Below, piece by piece: positions 16,209 through 24,929 of a stretch of 64,000 bases of DNA. Each line of letters starts with the position of its first letter. The stretch's first letter is position 1. The stretch spans positions 1 to 64,000 of the forward strand of contig NZ_QEKW01000005.1 of the NCBI RefSeq assembly GCF_003096675.1, read 5' to 3'. The notes below the pieces were generated by a model. It searched no databases, was not told where the DNA came from, and was given only the letters and a program-made list of their open reading frames with translations. Position numbers and translations under genes: made by a program. This stretch comes from Actinomycetospora cinnamomea (GTDB lineage: Bacteria; Actinomycetota; Actinomycetes; Mycobacteriales; Pseudonocardiaceae).

Positions 16209-16582
16209 CGGCGCACTTTCCTCCAGATCGCCCGGGTGACCACGAGCGCGACGAACCCGCCGGCGACCTTGATGGCGATGGCGCGGGCCTGCGGGGTGAG
16301 GTTGCCGTGGTCGTCGAGGGCGGCGTCCTTGACCTGCGCGTACACCTCGATGCCGCGGGCCTGGGCAAGACGGGCCTGGGCGGCGGCGCGCTGCCGGGCG
16401 TCCTCGACCGAGTCGCGGGCCTGGGCCTTCACGTCGAGCTTCTGGGTGAGCGCGTCGACGGTGTCGCCCAGCTCGGCGCGGGTGGCCTCGATGTCCGCGA
16501 CCAGCTCCTCGGCTCCGGCGTCGGGGCCGGGAGGCGCGGGGCGGGCCCCCGTAGGGCGCTCAGGACGGTCGGGTGTGCTCAC
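16205..16582 (-). CDS. DUF3618 membrane-anchored helical protein
   Basis: 125 residues from GTG 16582. A Pro-rich N-terminus leads to the DUF3618 motif ADIEATRAELGDTVDALTQKLDVKA (about residues 30-54), a long Ala/Gln/Arg-rich helix, and a C-terminal membrane segment (IKVAGGFVALVVTRAIW). It overlaps the upstream holin-family gene by 23 bp and the downstream DUF4235 gene by 4 bp, so the three are probably translated as a unit. Function unknown; a helical membrane tether is suggested by the sequence. Confidence 0.88.
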   Translation of the reverse strand: MSTPDRPERPTGARPAPPGPDAGAEELVADIEATRAELGDTVDALTQKLDVKAQARDSVEDARQRAAAQARLAQARGIEVYAQVKDAALDDHGNLTPQARAIAIKVAGGFVALVVTRAIWRKVRR

Positions 16583-17006
16583 GGTGACGGGCCTCCTGTA
16601 CCTGTTCCACGTCGCGGGAGACGTTGTCGATGGTCCGCTGGGGGGTGGGCGAGACCTGCTGGACCTCCTTCTTGCCGAGGAGACCTGCCACGCCCGCGGC
16701 GACGAACAGCGCCGCGGTCACGATCAGCGCGGACGCCCACAGGGGCAGCACCAGGGCGAGGGCGATGATCGCGGTGGCGATCGCGGCACCGAACCCGAAC
16801 AGGGCGAGCACGCCGGCCCCGCTGAGCAGCCCGGCGCCCTTCCCCGCCTGCCGGGCGCTGTCCTTGAGCTCGACCTGGGCCAGCGCGAGCTCGTCGCGGA
16901 CCAGCCGTGACGTCTGCTCGGAGAGCCGGGTCATCAGCTCGCCCACCGACGCGTCGGCCGGTGGGCCCGACGGCGGCGAGGATCGGTCGGGGGCGTGGTT
17001 GCTCAT
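16560..17006 (-). CDS. Phage holin superfamily III (DUF1469-type) membrane protein
   Basis: 148 residues from ATG 17006 with AGGAG upstream. The start ASVGELMTRLSEQTSRLVRDELALAQVELKDSARQAGKGAGLL is the typical amphipathic region. Two close hydrophobic helices follow (GAGVLALFGFGAAIATAIIALALVL and ASALIVTAALFVAAGVAGLLG), and a polar tail contains TIDNVSRDVEQV. Despite the family name these are chromosomal actinobacterial and proteobacterial membrane proteins, not prophage lysis genes; nothing else here suggests a prophage. First gene of the three-gene operon. Confidence 0.88.
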   Translation of the reverse strand: MSNHAPDRSSPPSGPPADASVGELMTRLSEQTSRLVRDELALAQVELKDSARQAGKGAGLLSGAGVLALFGFGAAIATAIIALALVLPLWASALIVTAALFVAAGVAGLLGKKEVQQVSPTPQRTIDNVSRDVEQVQEARHREHTRPS

Positions 17007-17146
17007 CAGCTCACTCCTGGAGGACGGTGCTCCTGCGGACGCTCGCCCGCGACGGCTGCGACGAGCCGCCCGACCCACCGCCGGGGTCGAGCCGGGACGC
17101 GTCGAGGTCGGCAGCGACGGGGCAGGGTGCCCGACGCCCCGGAGCG

Positions 17147-20100
17147 TTACGCCCGTCCCCCGGCCGGCGCCCGGAGCCCGGCCAACGCCTTCGTGATCCG
17201 CTGCTCGGAGACCGGGCCGGCCGTGCCGACCTCCTGGGCGAACGCGCTGACCCGCAGCTCCTGGAGCATCCAGCCGACCGCGTCGAAGGCGTCGCGGTCG
17301 AAGGTGCGCGGCTCGGCCGCCGCCCGCGTGCGCTGCTCGCGGTAGGCCGCCTCGACCCGGTGCACCACCGCGGTGGCCTCGGCGTCCCGGCGCGGCGCGG
17401 TCGGGAGCTTCTCCAGCCGCTTCTGCGCCGCGCGCAGGTAGCGGGCGACGTCGGGCAGCCGCGCGACCGGGGTGCGCGCGACGAAACGGTCGCCGACCAG
17501 GGTGTGCAGCTGGCCGCGGACGTCGTCGACGGCGTCGGTGAGCAGGCCGCCCGGCCGCGCGGCGACCTCGCCGAGGGCGAGCTCGACCCGTCCCGCCTCG
17601 GCGAGCACGGTCTCGGCGCGCGAGAGCACCTCGGCCGCGGCTGCCGGCAGCCGCGCCGCGACGTGGGCGCGCAGGGCCTCGAACGCCTCCGGGTCCCACG
17701 CCGGGCCGCCGCCCGTGGCCACGAGCGCGTCGACGGCGGCGTCCACGCAGTCCTCGGCGAGCGCGGTCACGTCCCGGTAGCCGCCCGCGGTCATGGCGCC
17801 GCGCAACCGCAGCACCGCGGTGTTGTCCAGCGAGCGCACCAGCGACTTCGCCGGCGACGGCACGGCGAGGCGCAGCAGCCGCCGGGTGCCGGCGCGCATC
17901 GCGTCGCGGGCCTCGAGCGGGGAGTCGAACACCCGCACGTCCACCGACGACCCGCGGTCGACGAGCGCGAGGTGGGCGGTGACGGTGCCGCCCGGGCGCT
18001 GCTGCTCGCGCGTCCGGGGCAGCGTGCCCACCTCGGCGAACGACGTCAGCCCGCGCCGCTCGACGCCGTCGGCGACCTTCGCGACCGCGGCGCGGGTCGC
18101 GTCGGCGTGCCGGCGGCGCAGCGCGCCCAGGTCCGGGCCCTCGGCGATCACCCCGTCGTCGTCGCCCACCACCCGGAACGTCAGCCGCAGGTGCGTCGGC
18201 AGGCTCGCGACGTTCCACGCCTCGACGGGCACGTCGAGCCCGGAGAGGCGCCTGACCGCCTCGGACAGCGCCGGCAGCAGCGGCTCGTCGCCGCGCGGGC
18301 GCCCGTCGTGGGCGAGGCGGGCGAGCAGCGCGCGGGCGGTGTCCGGCGCCGGCACCAGCGAGCGGCGCAGGGTCTTGGGCAGCGCGCGGACCAGCGCGGT
18401 GAGCATCTCCTCGCGCAGGCCGGGCACCTGCCACGCGAGGTCCTCGGCACGCACCTGCCCCAGCACCGCGAGCGGCACGGTGACCGTCACGCCGTCGGTC
18501 TCGGCGCCCGGCTCGAAGGCGTAGGACAGCGGCAGCGTCAGCCCGCCCGAGGTCCAGGTGTCGGGGAACTGCTCGGCGCTCGGGGCCTCCCCGGCCAGCA
18601 GCGCGGCGGGGTCGAGGTCGAGCAGGTGCGGGTCGCGCCGCTGGGCCTTCTGCCACCACCGGTCGAAGTGCCGCACCGAGACGACGTCGGAGGGCACCCG
18701 CGCGTCGTAGAACGCGAGGATCGTCTCGTCGTCGACGGCGAGCTCGCGGCGGGCGCGGCGCTCCATCTCCTCGACCTGCTCGAGGCGCTCACGGTTGCGC
18801 GTGACGAAGGCGTGGCGGGTGGTCCACTCGCCCTGCACCAGCGCGTGCCGGAGGAACAGGTCGCGGGCGACCTCGCGGTCGACCCGGTGGTAGTCGACGG
18901 TGCGGTCCATCGCCAGCGGCACCCCGAACAGCGACACCCGTTCGGAGGCGACGGCGGTGCCGCGACGCTTCGACCAGCGCGGTTCGGAGTACGTGCGGGT
19001 GACGAGGTCGCCGGCCGCACGCTCGACCCACGCCGGGTCGACGCCGGCGACGGTGCGCGCCCACAGCCGCGAGGTCTCGACGAGCTCGGCGGCCATGACC
19101 ATCGTCGGCGGCCGCTTCGCCACCGTCGAGCCGGGCCAGATCGCGAACCGGGCGCCGCGCGAGCCCTCGTACTCGATGAGCGCCCGGCGCCGCGGCTTGC
19201 CGGTCCTCGGGTCCTTCGGCGGCTCCTGCGCCAGTCCGATCTGCGAGAGCAGCCCGGTGAGCAGCGCCTGGTGGACGCGGTCGGCCAGATCCTTGGAGAC
19301 CTCGTCGGAAGGCTCGTTCCGCGTCAGGCCCAGCTCATCGGTGAGCTGGCGCAGCTGCGCGGCGAGGTCCTGCCACTCGCGGATGCGCAGGAAGTTCAGG
19401 AACTCGGCCTGGCAGCGCTTGCGGAACCGGTTCGACGAGAGCTCGCGCCGGCCGGACCGCACGTGCTCCCACAGGTGCACCCAGGACAGGAAGTCCGAGC
19501 GCGGGTCGGTGAAGCGCGCGTGCGCCGCGTCGGCCGCTGCGCCTTCTCCTCCTGGGGAACTCCTCCCGCCTGGCCGCTCCCTGGGGTCCTGCGCCGAGAG
19601 CCCGGCCGCGATCACGGTGACCTCGTGCAGGCAGCCCAGCTCCTCGGCCGCCAGCACCATCCGCCCGATGCGAGGGTCGACCGGCAGGCGCGCGAGCCGG
19701 CGGCCGGTGTCCGACAGGCGCGTGGCGTCGCCGCCGACGAGCGCGCCGAGCTCGGTGAGCAGGCGCACGCCGTCGCGGACCGCGAGCCGGTCGGGCGGGT
19801 CGACGAAGGGGAAGTCCTCGACGGGCCCGAGCTTCGCGCCCGCCATCTGCAGGATCACCGAGGCGAGGTTGGTGCGCTGGATCTCGGGGTCGGTGAACTC
19901 GGGCCGGGCGTCGAAGTCGTCCTCGGCGTAGAGGCGGATGCAGACGCCGTCGGCGACGCGACCGCAGCGCCCGGCGCGCTGGGTGGCCGAGGCCTGCGAG
20001 ATCGGCTCGATGGGCAGGCGCTGCACCTTCGTGCGCCGCGAGTAGCGCGAGATGCGCGCCAGGCCCGGATCGATCACGTAGCGGATGCCCGGGACGGTCA

Positions 20101-21223
20101 GCGACGTCTCGGCGACGTTGGTGGCGAGCACGACCCGTCGCCGCCCGCCCGACGCGGGTTCGAAGACGCGGTGCTGCTCGGCGGCGGACAGGCGCGCGTA
20201 GAGCGGCAGGACGTCGAGGTCCTCCACGTGGGCCTGCTCGGCGTGCTCGCGCAGCGCGTCGGCCGCGTCGCGGATCTCGCGCTCGCCGGAGAGGAAGACG
20301 AGGACGTCCCCCTCCGGACCCTCCCGGCGCAGCTCGTCGACCGCGTCGACGATCCCGTCGACCTGGTCGCGGGGCTGGGAGGGCGGGTCGGCAGCAGGGT
20401 CGACGAGCGGCCGGTAGCGGACCTCGACGGGGTACATCCGGCCGGAGACCTCGACGATCGGAGCGGGTTCGCCCGAGGGGCTCCGGAAGTGCTCGGCGAA
20501 ACGCTCGGGATCGATCGTCGCCGACGTGATGACCACCTTGAGGTCGGGGCGGCGCGGCAGGAGCTGGGCGAGGTAGCCGAGCAGGAAGTCGATGTTGAGG
20601 CTGCGCTCGTGCGCCTCGTCGATGATCAACGTGTCGTAGCGGCGCAGCAGCCGGTCCTGCTGGATCTCGGCGAGCAGGATGCCGTCGGTCATGAGCTTGA
20701 CCAGCGTGTCCTCGCTCGCGCGGCTGGTGAAGCGCACCTGGTAGCCGACGACGTCGCTGTCGGTGGTGCCCAGCTCCTCGGCCACGCGCTCGGCGACGGT
20801 CCGCGCGGCGATGCGCCGCGGCTGGGTGTGACCGATGGTGCCGAGCACGCCGCGCCCGAGCTCGAGCGCGATCTTCGGCAGCTGGGTCGTCTTCCCCGAA
20901 CCGGTCTCCCCGGCGACGACCACCACCTGGTGGGTCTCCAGTGCCGCCCGGATCTCCTCGACGCGGTCGCTGATCGGCAGCTCGGCCGGGTACGAGACGG
21001 CCGGCACCGACGCCCGCCGCCGCGCCAGCCGCTCCTCGGCCTCGGTGACGTCGCCGCCGATCGTCGCCAGCGTGCGGGCACGCCGCTCGGCGTCGTCGAT
21101 GCGCTCCGCGCCCGCGATGCGCCGCCGCAGGCGGTGCTCGTCGGCGGGTCCGAGGGCGGCGACGCGCGCCGTGAGGGTTCCGAGGTCGGCGAGGTCGGTG
21201 TCCCGGACGGTCGCGGCGGGCAC
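17147..21223 (-). CDS. hrpA: ATP-dependent DEAH-box RNA helicase HrpA
   Basis: 1358 residues from GTG 21223, which has AGGAG nine bases upstream; the frame stays open to ATG 21322 and beyond, so the start is uncertain. Helicase motifs are intact: Walker A GETGSGKTT, IGHTQPRRIAA, DTLIIDEAHERSLNIDFLLGY, ITSATID, and QRAGRCGR. The helicase-associated, OB-fold and long DUF3418 C-terminal regions follow (PLSYAFEPGAETDGVTVTVP; LVPAPDTARALL). The length matches bacterial HrpA. It unwinds RNA and has been linked to mRNA processing and ribosome rescue. A short Gly/Ser-rich insertion (PGGRSSPGGEG) follows the LSAQDPRERP motif. It is transcribed divergently from the sigma factor. Confidence 0.93.
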   Translation of the reverse strand: MPAATVRDTDLADLGTLTARVAALGPADEHRLRRRIAGAERIDDAERRARTLATIGGDVTEAEERLARRRASVPAVSYPAELPISDRVEEIRAALETHQVVVVAGETGSGKTTQLPKIALELGRGVLGTIGHTQPRRIAARTVAERVAEELGTTDSDVVGYQVRFTSRASEDTLVKLMTDGILLAEIQQDRLLRRYDTLIIDEAHERSLNIDFLLGYLAQLLPRRPDLKVVITSATIDPERFAEHFRSPSGEPAPIVEVSGRMYPVEVRYRPLVDPAADPPSQPRDQVDGIVDAVDELRREGPEGDVLVFLSGEREIRDAADALREHAEQAHVEDLDVLPLYARLSAAEQHRVFEPASGGRRRVVLATNVAETSLTVPGIRYVIDPGLARISRYSRRTKVQRLPIEPISQASATQRAGRCGRVADGVCIRLYAEDDFDARPEFTDPEIQRTNLASVILQMAGAKLGPVEDFPFVDPPDRLAVRDGVRLLTELGALVGGDATRLSDTGRRLARLPVDPRIGRMVLAAEELGCLHEVTVIAAGLSAQDPRERPGGRSSPGGEGAAADAAHARFTDPRSDFLSWVHLWEHVRSGRRELSSNRFRKRCQAEFLNFLRIREWQDLAAQLRQLTDELGLTRNEPSDEVSKDLADRVHQALLTGLLSQIGLAQEPPKDPRTGKPRRRALIEYEGSRGARFAIWPGSTVAKRPPTMVMAAELVETSRLWARTVAGVDPAWVERAAGDLVTRTYSEPRWSKRRGTAVASERVSLFGVPLAMDRTVDYHRVDREVARDLFLRHALVQGEWTTRHAFVTRNRERLEQVEEMERRARRELAVDDETILAFYDARVPSDVVSVRHFDRWWQKAQRRDPHLLDLDPAALLAGEAPSAEQFPDTWTSGGLTLPLSYAFEPGAETDGVTVTVPLAVLGQVRAEDLAWQVPGLREEMLTALVRALPKTLRRSLVPAPDTARALLARLAHDGRPRGDEPLLPALSEAVRRLSGLDVPVEAWNVASLPTHLRLTFRVVGDDDGVIAEGPDLGALRRRHADATRAAVAKVADGVERRGLTSFAEVGTLPRTREQQRPGGTVTAHLALVDRGSSVDVRVFDSPLEARDAMRAGTRRLLRLAVPSPAKSLVRSLDNTAVLRLRGAMTAGGYRDVTALAEDCVDAAVDALVATGGGPAWDPEAFEALRAHVAARLPAAAAEVLSRAETVLAEAGRVELALGEVAARPGGLLTDAVDDVRGQLHTLVGDRFVARTPVARLPDVARYLRAAQKRLEKLPTAPRRDAEATAVVHRVEAAYREQRTRAAAEPRTFDRDAFDAVGWMLQELRVSAFAQEVGTAGPVSEQRITKALAGLRAPAGGRA

Positions 21224-21520
21224 GAGGGCGGACTCCTGTCGGACGAGCGGTGTGGAGCGCGGGTCTCCCGCGTCGGCGGGACCACGACGGGACGGTGGTC
21301 TCCGGCGGGCTCGACCCTCCATTGTCAGCGCACGGAGCCGCAACGCTGTTCCCGCCCTCATTGGTCACGCACCGAAGCTAGAAGTAGGCTCAAAGAGTGA
21401 GTCGAGTGGTCGCAGTGTTGGACGCTGCGTAACGTCTCGCATGCTGGTGGGCTCGGTGGTGACCGCCGGTGACGCGGAGGCGGGCGATGGTGGGAGGAGG
21501 GACCGGTGGGAGGAGGGACC
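21224..21520. promoter_or_regulatory. Divergent hrpA / sigma-factor upstream region
   Basis: About 297 bp. The left 100 bp may encode an N-terminal extension of HrpA. Bases 21362-21440 are less GC-rich than the surroundings (for example AGCTAGAAGTAGGCTCAAAG) and are the likeliest promoter zone. The element GGTGGGAGGAGGGACCG occurs twice between 21489 and 21521; the second copy supplies the ribosome-binding site for the sigma gene. I cannot assign a specific sigma recognition sequence. Confidence 0.4.
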
Positions 21521-22075
21521 GTGGGCGTGGCAGGCGGGCGACCGGACACCGAGCTCGTGGTGCTCGCCGCGGGCGGCGACCAGGCGGCCTTCGCGGAGCT
21601 CATGACGCGGCACCGTCCCCGGCTCTACGCGGTGTGCCGGCGCATCACGGCCCACGACCAGGACGCCCAGGAGGCGCTGCAGGAGACGATGATCCTTGCC
21701 TGGAGGCGGCTCGGGGAGTTCGACGGCCGCTCGGCGGTCGGCACCTGGCTCTACCGGGTCGCCACCAACGCCGCGATCGACGAGGTGCGCCGCCGCAAGC
21801 GCACCCCCGAGCCGTCCGAGACGGTGCCCGAGCCCACCCCGTCCCGCGGCGCCGACGCCGCGGTCGTCGCCCGCACGGACGTCGACCGGGCGCTGGCCCA
21901 GCTGCCGCCGCAGTACCGGGCCGTGGTCGTGCTGCGCGAGCTCTGCGACCTGTCCTACTCCGAGATCGCGGAACTGCGCGACATCCCGGTCGACACCGTC
22001 AAGTCGCAGCTCTCCCGCGGACGCCGGGCCCTCGTCGAGCTGCTCACCGAGCGCCCGGCCGTCCAGCCGGCATGA
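21521..22075 (+). CDS. ECF-subfamily RNA polymerase sigma factor
   Basis: 184 residues from GTG 21521, which has AGGAGG at 21511-21516. Region 2: AFAELMTRHRPRLYAVCRRITAHDQDAQEALQETMILAWRRL, with FDGRSAVGTWLYRVATNAAIDEVRRRKR as the core-binding and -10 region. Region 4: LAQLPPQYRAVVVLRELCDLSYSEIAELRDIPVDTVKSQLSRGRRAL, the -35-binding helix-turn-helix. The length and motifs fit SigM/SigE-like ECF factors of actinobacteria. No anti-sigma factor gene follows; instead the start of the GTPase overlaps its stop (ATGA), suggesting the sigma factor is co-expressed with, and may drive, the dynamin-chaperone cluster. Confidence 0.92.
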   Translation: MGVAGGRPDTELVVLAAGGDQAAFAELMTRHRPRLYAVCRRITAHDQDAQEALQETMILAWRRLGEFDGRSAVGTWLYRVATNAAIDEVRRRKRTPEPSETVPEPTPSRGADAAVVARTDVDRALAQLPPQYRAVVVLRELCDLSYSEIAELRDIPVDTVKSQLSRGRRALVELLTERPAVQPA

Positions 22076-23619
22076 GCTCGCCCGTCGGCCCCGTCGGCCC
22101 CGTCGGCCCCGTCGGCCCCGTCACCTCGCGGCTCGTCGAGGTCTGCACGCGCACCCGCGAGCGGCTGCGCACGCCCGTGCTGCGCGACCGCGTCGACGGG
22201 CTGATCACCCGCCTCGGGGAGCCGCGCATCCGCGTGGCGGTCGGGGGCCGGATGAACGCGGGGAAGTCGACGCTGGTCAACGCCCTGCTCCAGGAGCGGC
22301 TCGCCGCCACCGGCGCGACGGAGACGACGCGGCTGGTGACGTGGTTCCGGCACTCCCACCAGGCGCGGATCCGCGTCCACCGCCGCGACGGCACCGAGCG
22401 GGTCCTGCCGCTCCCTGCGGGCGGGGGCGTGGGCGCCTCGGCGGGCTCGCTCGAGGACGCCGCGGGGATCGGCCACCTCACCGTCGAGACCCCCAACGAC
22501 ACGCTGACCCGGCACACGCTGGTGGACACGCCGGGCATGGACTCGCTGTCGAGGCTCGACCCCGACTCGCTCGCGGCCCTGGGCGACGCCGACGCGGTGG
22601 TCTACCTCATGCCGCACCCGGGCGAGCGCGACGTCGAGGCCATCGACGCGGTCCGCGGCTGGGCGGGCGGCCTGCGGCTCGGGGCGGCGAACATGCTCGG
22701 CGTCCTCAGCCGCGTCGACACCCTCTCGGGCGAGGACGACCCATGGCCGACGGCCCGCCGTGTGGCCGACCGCTACGCCGGCGAGCTGCGGGCCGTGCTC
22801 TCCGACGTCGTGCCCGTGGCCGGGCTGCTCGCCGAGACGGCGCGCGGACCGGACTTCACCGAGGCCGACGCGCGGGCCCTGCGCGCGCTGGCCGCCGCCG
22901 ACCGCGGCGGGGTGGCGCGGAAGCTGCGCACGGTGCAGCGGTTCCGTGGCTGGGCCGAGGCCCCCGTCGACGCCGGCGACCGCGAGCGCCTGCTCGAGCT
23001 GCTCGGCCTGCACGGCATCCGCGTCGGCCTCGAGCTGCTCGACGAGGGCCGCCGCTCCACGCCGGCGCTGCTCGAGGGCTTCGCGCAGCGCTCCGGGATC
23101 GCCACGGTGCTCGAGCGGATCGAGACCGTGTTCGTCGGCGGTGCCGACCGGCTGCGGGCCAGCGCGGGCATCGCCGCGCTCGAGCACCTCGGGTGGGACG
23201 CCCCCGACGAGGTCGACCGCCGCGCCCTGCTCGCGCTGCAGTCCGACCTCGACCGGCTGCGCCTCGAGCCCGCCCTGCGCCAGGTGGAGCTCGCGGGCGC
23301 GCTGGTCGACCTCGAGGCCGGGCGGATGCGCCTCGCCGGCGAGGACGTCGTGCGGCTGCGCGACCTCGCCACCGGCGCCGACGACGCGCGCCGGCTGGGC
23401 CTCGACGCGGGCGCAGGCCCCGAGGCGGTGGCCGCCGCGGCCGCCGCGCAGATCCCGCAGTGGCGCCGCCTCGAGGCCCGCCCGTCGCGGGTGCTGCAGC
23501 GCCACGCCCGCACGGCCCGCGAGCTGTGCGAGCACATCCTCTTCGCGGGGCCGGACGGCGCGGACCGACCAGCGGCGCCGACCCTGCCGACCTGGCAGGC
23601 TCGGTCGCCGAGCCGGTGA
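22072..23619 (+). CDS. Dynamin-family GTPase, IniC-like
   Basis: 515 residues from ATG 22072. An N-terminal VGP tandem repeat precedes the GTPase domain: G1 GRMNAGKS near residue 58, a TTR switch segment, G3 DTPGMDSL near 153, and a G4-like LSRVDTL near 211 that departs from the usual N/TKxD. The rest is helical with no clear transmembrane hairpin. Length and features resemble mycobacterial IniC, which pairs with the dynamin-like IniA in maintaining the plasma membrane under cell-wall stress. A second, larger dynamin with a membrane hairpin lies downstream (25334-27187), so the two may form a heteromeric pair. It overlaps the sigma gene on one side and abuts the kinase-like gene on the other. 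Confidence 0.85.
   Translation: MSSPVGPVGPVGPVGPVTSRLVEVCTRTRERLRTPVLRDRVDGLITRLGEPRIRVAVGGRMNAGKSTLVNALLQERLAATGATETTRLVTWFRHSHQARIRVHRRDGTERVLPLPAGGGVGASAGSLEDAAGIGHLTVETPNDTLTRHTLVDTPGMDSLSRLDPDSLAALGDADAVVYLMPHPGERDVEAIDAVRGWAGGLRLGAANMLGVLSRVDTLSGEDDPWPTARRVADRYAGELRAVLSDVVPVAGLLAETARGPDFTEADARALRALAAADRGGVARKLRTVQRFRGWAEAPVDAGDRERLLELLGLHGIRVGLELLDEGRRSTPALLEGFAQRSGIATVLERIETVFVGGADRLRASAGIAALEHLGWDAPDEVDRRALLALQSDLDRLRLEPALRQVELAGALVDLEAGRMRLAGEDVVRLRDLATGADDARRLGLDAGAGPEAVAAAAAAQIPQWRRLEARPSRVLQRHARTARELCEHILFAGPDGADRPAAPTLPTWQARSPSR
22084..22119 (+). repeat. Four tandem copies of GTCGGCCCC encoding VGP repeats
   Basis: A 9-bp unit repeated four times in frame near the start of the IniC-like GTPase, giving (VGP)4 at about residues 5-16. 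Short G/C tandem repeats are prone to slippage, and unit-length changes would keep the frame, so N-terminal length may vary between strains. The last partial unit reads GTCACC. Confidence 0.9.
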
Positions 23620-23660
23620 GCCCGGTGCCGTCGGTGCCGTCGACGCGTGGGGAGGAGGCC

Positions 23661-24473
23661 GTGGTGGGCGTGCCGCCCCGTGCCGGCCCTGCGCGGGCCG
23701 CCCTCGGGCCCTACGTGCTGGGCGACGTCATCCACCGCGGGCGCTCCGGAGAGGTCGTCCGCGCGCACGACACCGCGCACGACCGCGTCGTCGCCTTGCG
23801 GCTGCTCGCCCCCGACGGCGCCGACCGCGAGTACCGGGCCCGGTTCGACCGCGCGTGCGGCATCGTGCGCACGCTGCGCGAGCCGCACGTGCTGCCCGTG
23901 CTCGACCACGGCGAGCAGCACGGCCGCCTCTACGTCGCGACGCCGCTGCTCGCCGGGCCCGACCTGCGCACCCTGCTCTCCCGCGTCGAGGTCCTCGCGC
24001 CCGAGCGCGCGGTCGCCGTCGTCGAGCAGGCGGCCCGGGCCCTGGCCGCCGCCCACGGCCGCGGCCTGGCCCACCGCAACGTCAAGCCGTCGAACGTGCT
24101 CTTCGCCGACCCCGCGGCCACCGAGGTCCGCGTCGGCGACTTCGGGCTGGTCTCGCGCAACGGCCTCTCGCTCGACCACACCGCGCCCGAGCGCTTCCGC
24201 GGCGGGGCGACCGACCACCGCGAGGACGTCTACGCCCTGGGCTGCGTGCTCTACACCTGCCTCACCGGCACCCGCCCCTACCCGGGGCGCAGCCTGCCCG
24301 AGCGGATGCGTGGGCACCTCGAGAGCCCGGTCCCGCGGCCGTCGGAGCAGCGGCCGGGCGTGCCCGCCGCGTTCGACGACGTGATCGCCGGGGCGCTCGC
24401 GAAGACACCGGCCGAGCGGACCGTCACCGTCGGCACCCTCGCCGCGGCCGCCCGCGCCGCGCTCGGCGGGTAG
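23661..24473 (+). CDS. Serine/threonine kinase-like protein, probable pseudokinase
   Basis: 270 residues from GTG 23661; GGAGGAGG directly upstream supports it (GTG 23664 also fits, and GTG 23616 would overlap the GTPase stop). The kinase fold is clear: a glycine-rich segment HRGRSGEVVRA, PHVLPVLDHGEQHGRLYVATPLL, DFGLVS, APERFRGG and DVYALGCVLYTCLTGTRPYPG. Key residues are altered: the VAIK lysine is Arg (VALRLL), the alpha-C glutamate position reads RACG, and the HRD aspartate is Asn (HRNVKPSN). There is no transmembrane or sensor domain. It probably binds nucleotide weakly or acts as a scaffold for the adjacent GTPases; residual activity cannot be excluded because DFG and the HRN-loop Lys and Asn remain. 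Confidence 0.85.
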   Translation: MVGVPPRAGPARAALGPYVLGDVIHRGRSGEVVRAHDTAHDRVVALRLLAPDGADREYRARFDRACGIVRTLREPHVLPVLDHGEQHGRLYVATPLLAGPDLRTLLSRVEVLAPERAVAVVEQAARALAAAHGRGLAHRNVKPSNVLFADPAATEVRVGDFGLVSRNGLSLDHTAPERFRGGATDHREDVYALGCVLYTCLTGTRPYPGRSLPERMRGHLESPVPRPSEQRPGVPAAFDDVIAGALAKTPAERTVTVGTLAAAARAALGG

Positions 24474-24584
24474 ATCCGGCGCAGATTTCTCCCCCGACGC
24501 CGGAACATCCGCCGGCCCCCGGCACGTCACAGTCGCGAACGGTCCACCGACGGCGGTGGGCCCGCGCACCCGGGGCAGGACACG

Positions 24585-24917
24585 ATGAGCGGCTCGACCG
24601 GCGAGATGTACTTCAGCGCCGACGGCGGGGTGTACGACGCCTCCGGCACGATGATCGGCACCTACGAGACCGACGACGCGGGCCGCGTGGACGTCGTCTC
24701 CACCGACACCGACGCCGACGGCGTGCTCGACACGACGGTCTCCGACACCGACGGCAACGGCACCTTCGAGACCGGCGTGGTGGACACCGACGGCGACGGC
24801 TACTACGACACGATGATCGTGGACACCGACGGCGACGGCGACTTCGACACCGCCGCGATCGACACCGACCGCGACGGCCGGGCCGACACCGCCGCCCACG
24901 ACCCGGCCGGTTTCTGA
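24585..24917 (+). CDS. Asp-rich repeat protein, probable Ca2+-binding
   Basis: 110 residues from ATG 24585. After a 35-residue lead (STGEMYFSADGGVYDASG), the protein consists of about five 13-residue repeats of the form DTDxDGxxDTxxx (for example DTDGDGYYDTMIV). This resembles calcium-binding loops of dockerins and thrombospondin type 3 repeats. There is no signal peptide, so it is presumably cytosolic or leaves by an unrecognised route. It lies inside the GTPase/Hsp70 cluster between the kinase-like and GrpE-like genes. Calcium binding is inferred from the repeat pattern. Confidence 0.78.
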   Translation: MSGSTGEMYFSADGGVYDASGTMIGTYETDDAGRVDVVSTDTDADGVLDTTVSDTDGNGTFETGVVDTDGDGYYDTMIVDTDGDGDFDTAAIDTDRDGRADTAAHDPAGF

Positions 24918-24929
24918 GCGCACACCGCC

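Noticed and set aside
16560-17006. Holin-family gene as evidence of a prophage
   Set aside because: No capsid, portal, terminase, integrase or endolysin genes are nearby; the holin/DUF3618/DUF4235 trio is a normal actinobacterial chromosomal set.
19545-19580. Gly/Ser-rich insertion in HrpA (PGGRSSPGGEG) as another palindromic element
   Set aside because: The segment is short, has no clear symmetry and could be ordinary linker variation in a helicase.
16907-21400. Long open frame on the plus strand opposite hrpA (and similar long antisense frames elsewhere, such as 1796-4714 minus)
   Set aside because: In DNA above 70% GC, frames antisense to real genes stay open because stop codons are rare. 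The translations are Arg/Gly/Pro/Ala-rich with no domains, while the other strand carries intact helicase motifs.
24585-24917. Asp-repeat protein as a secreted adhesin
   Set aside because: No signal peptide, lipobox or anchor is present, so secretion is not supported.
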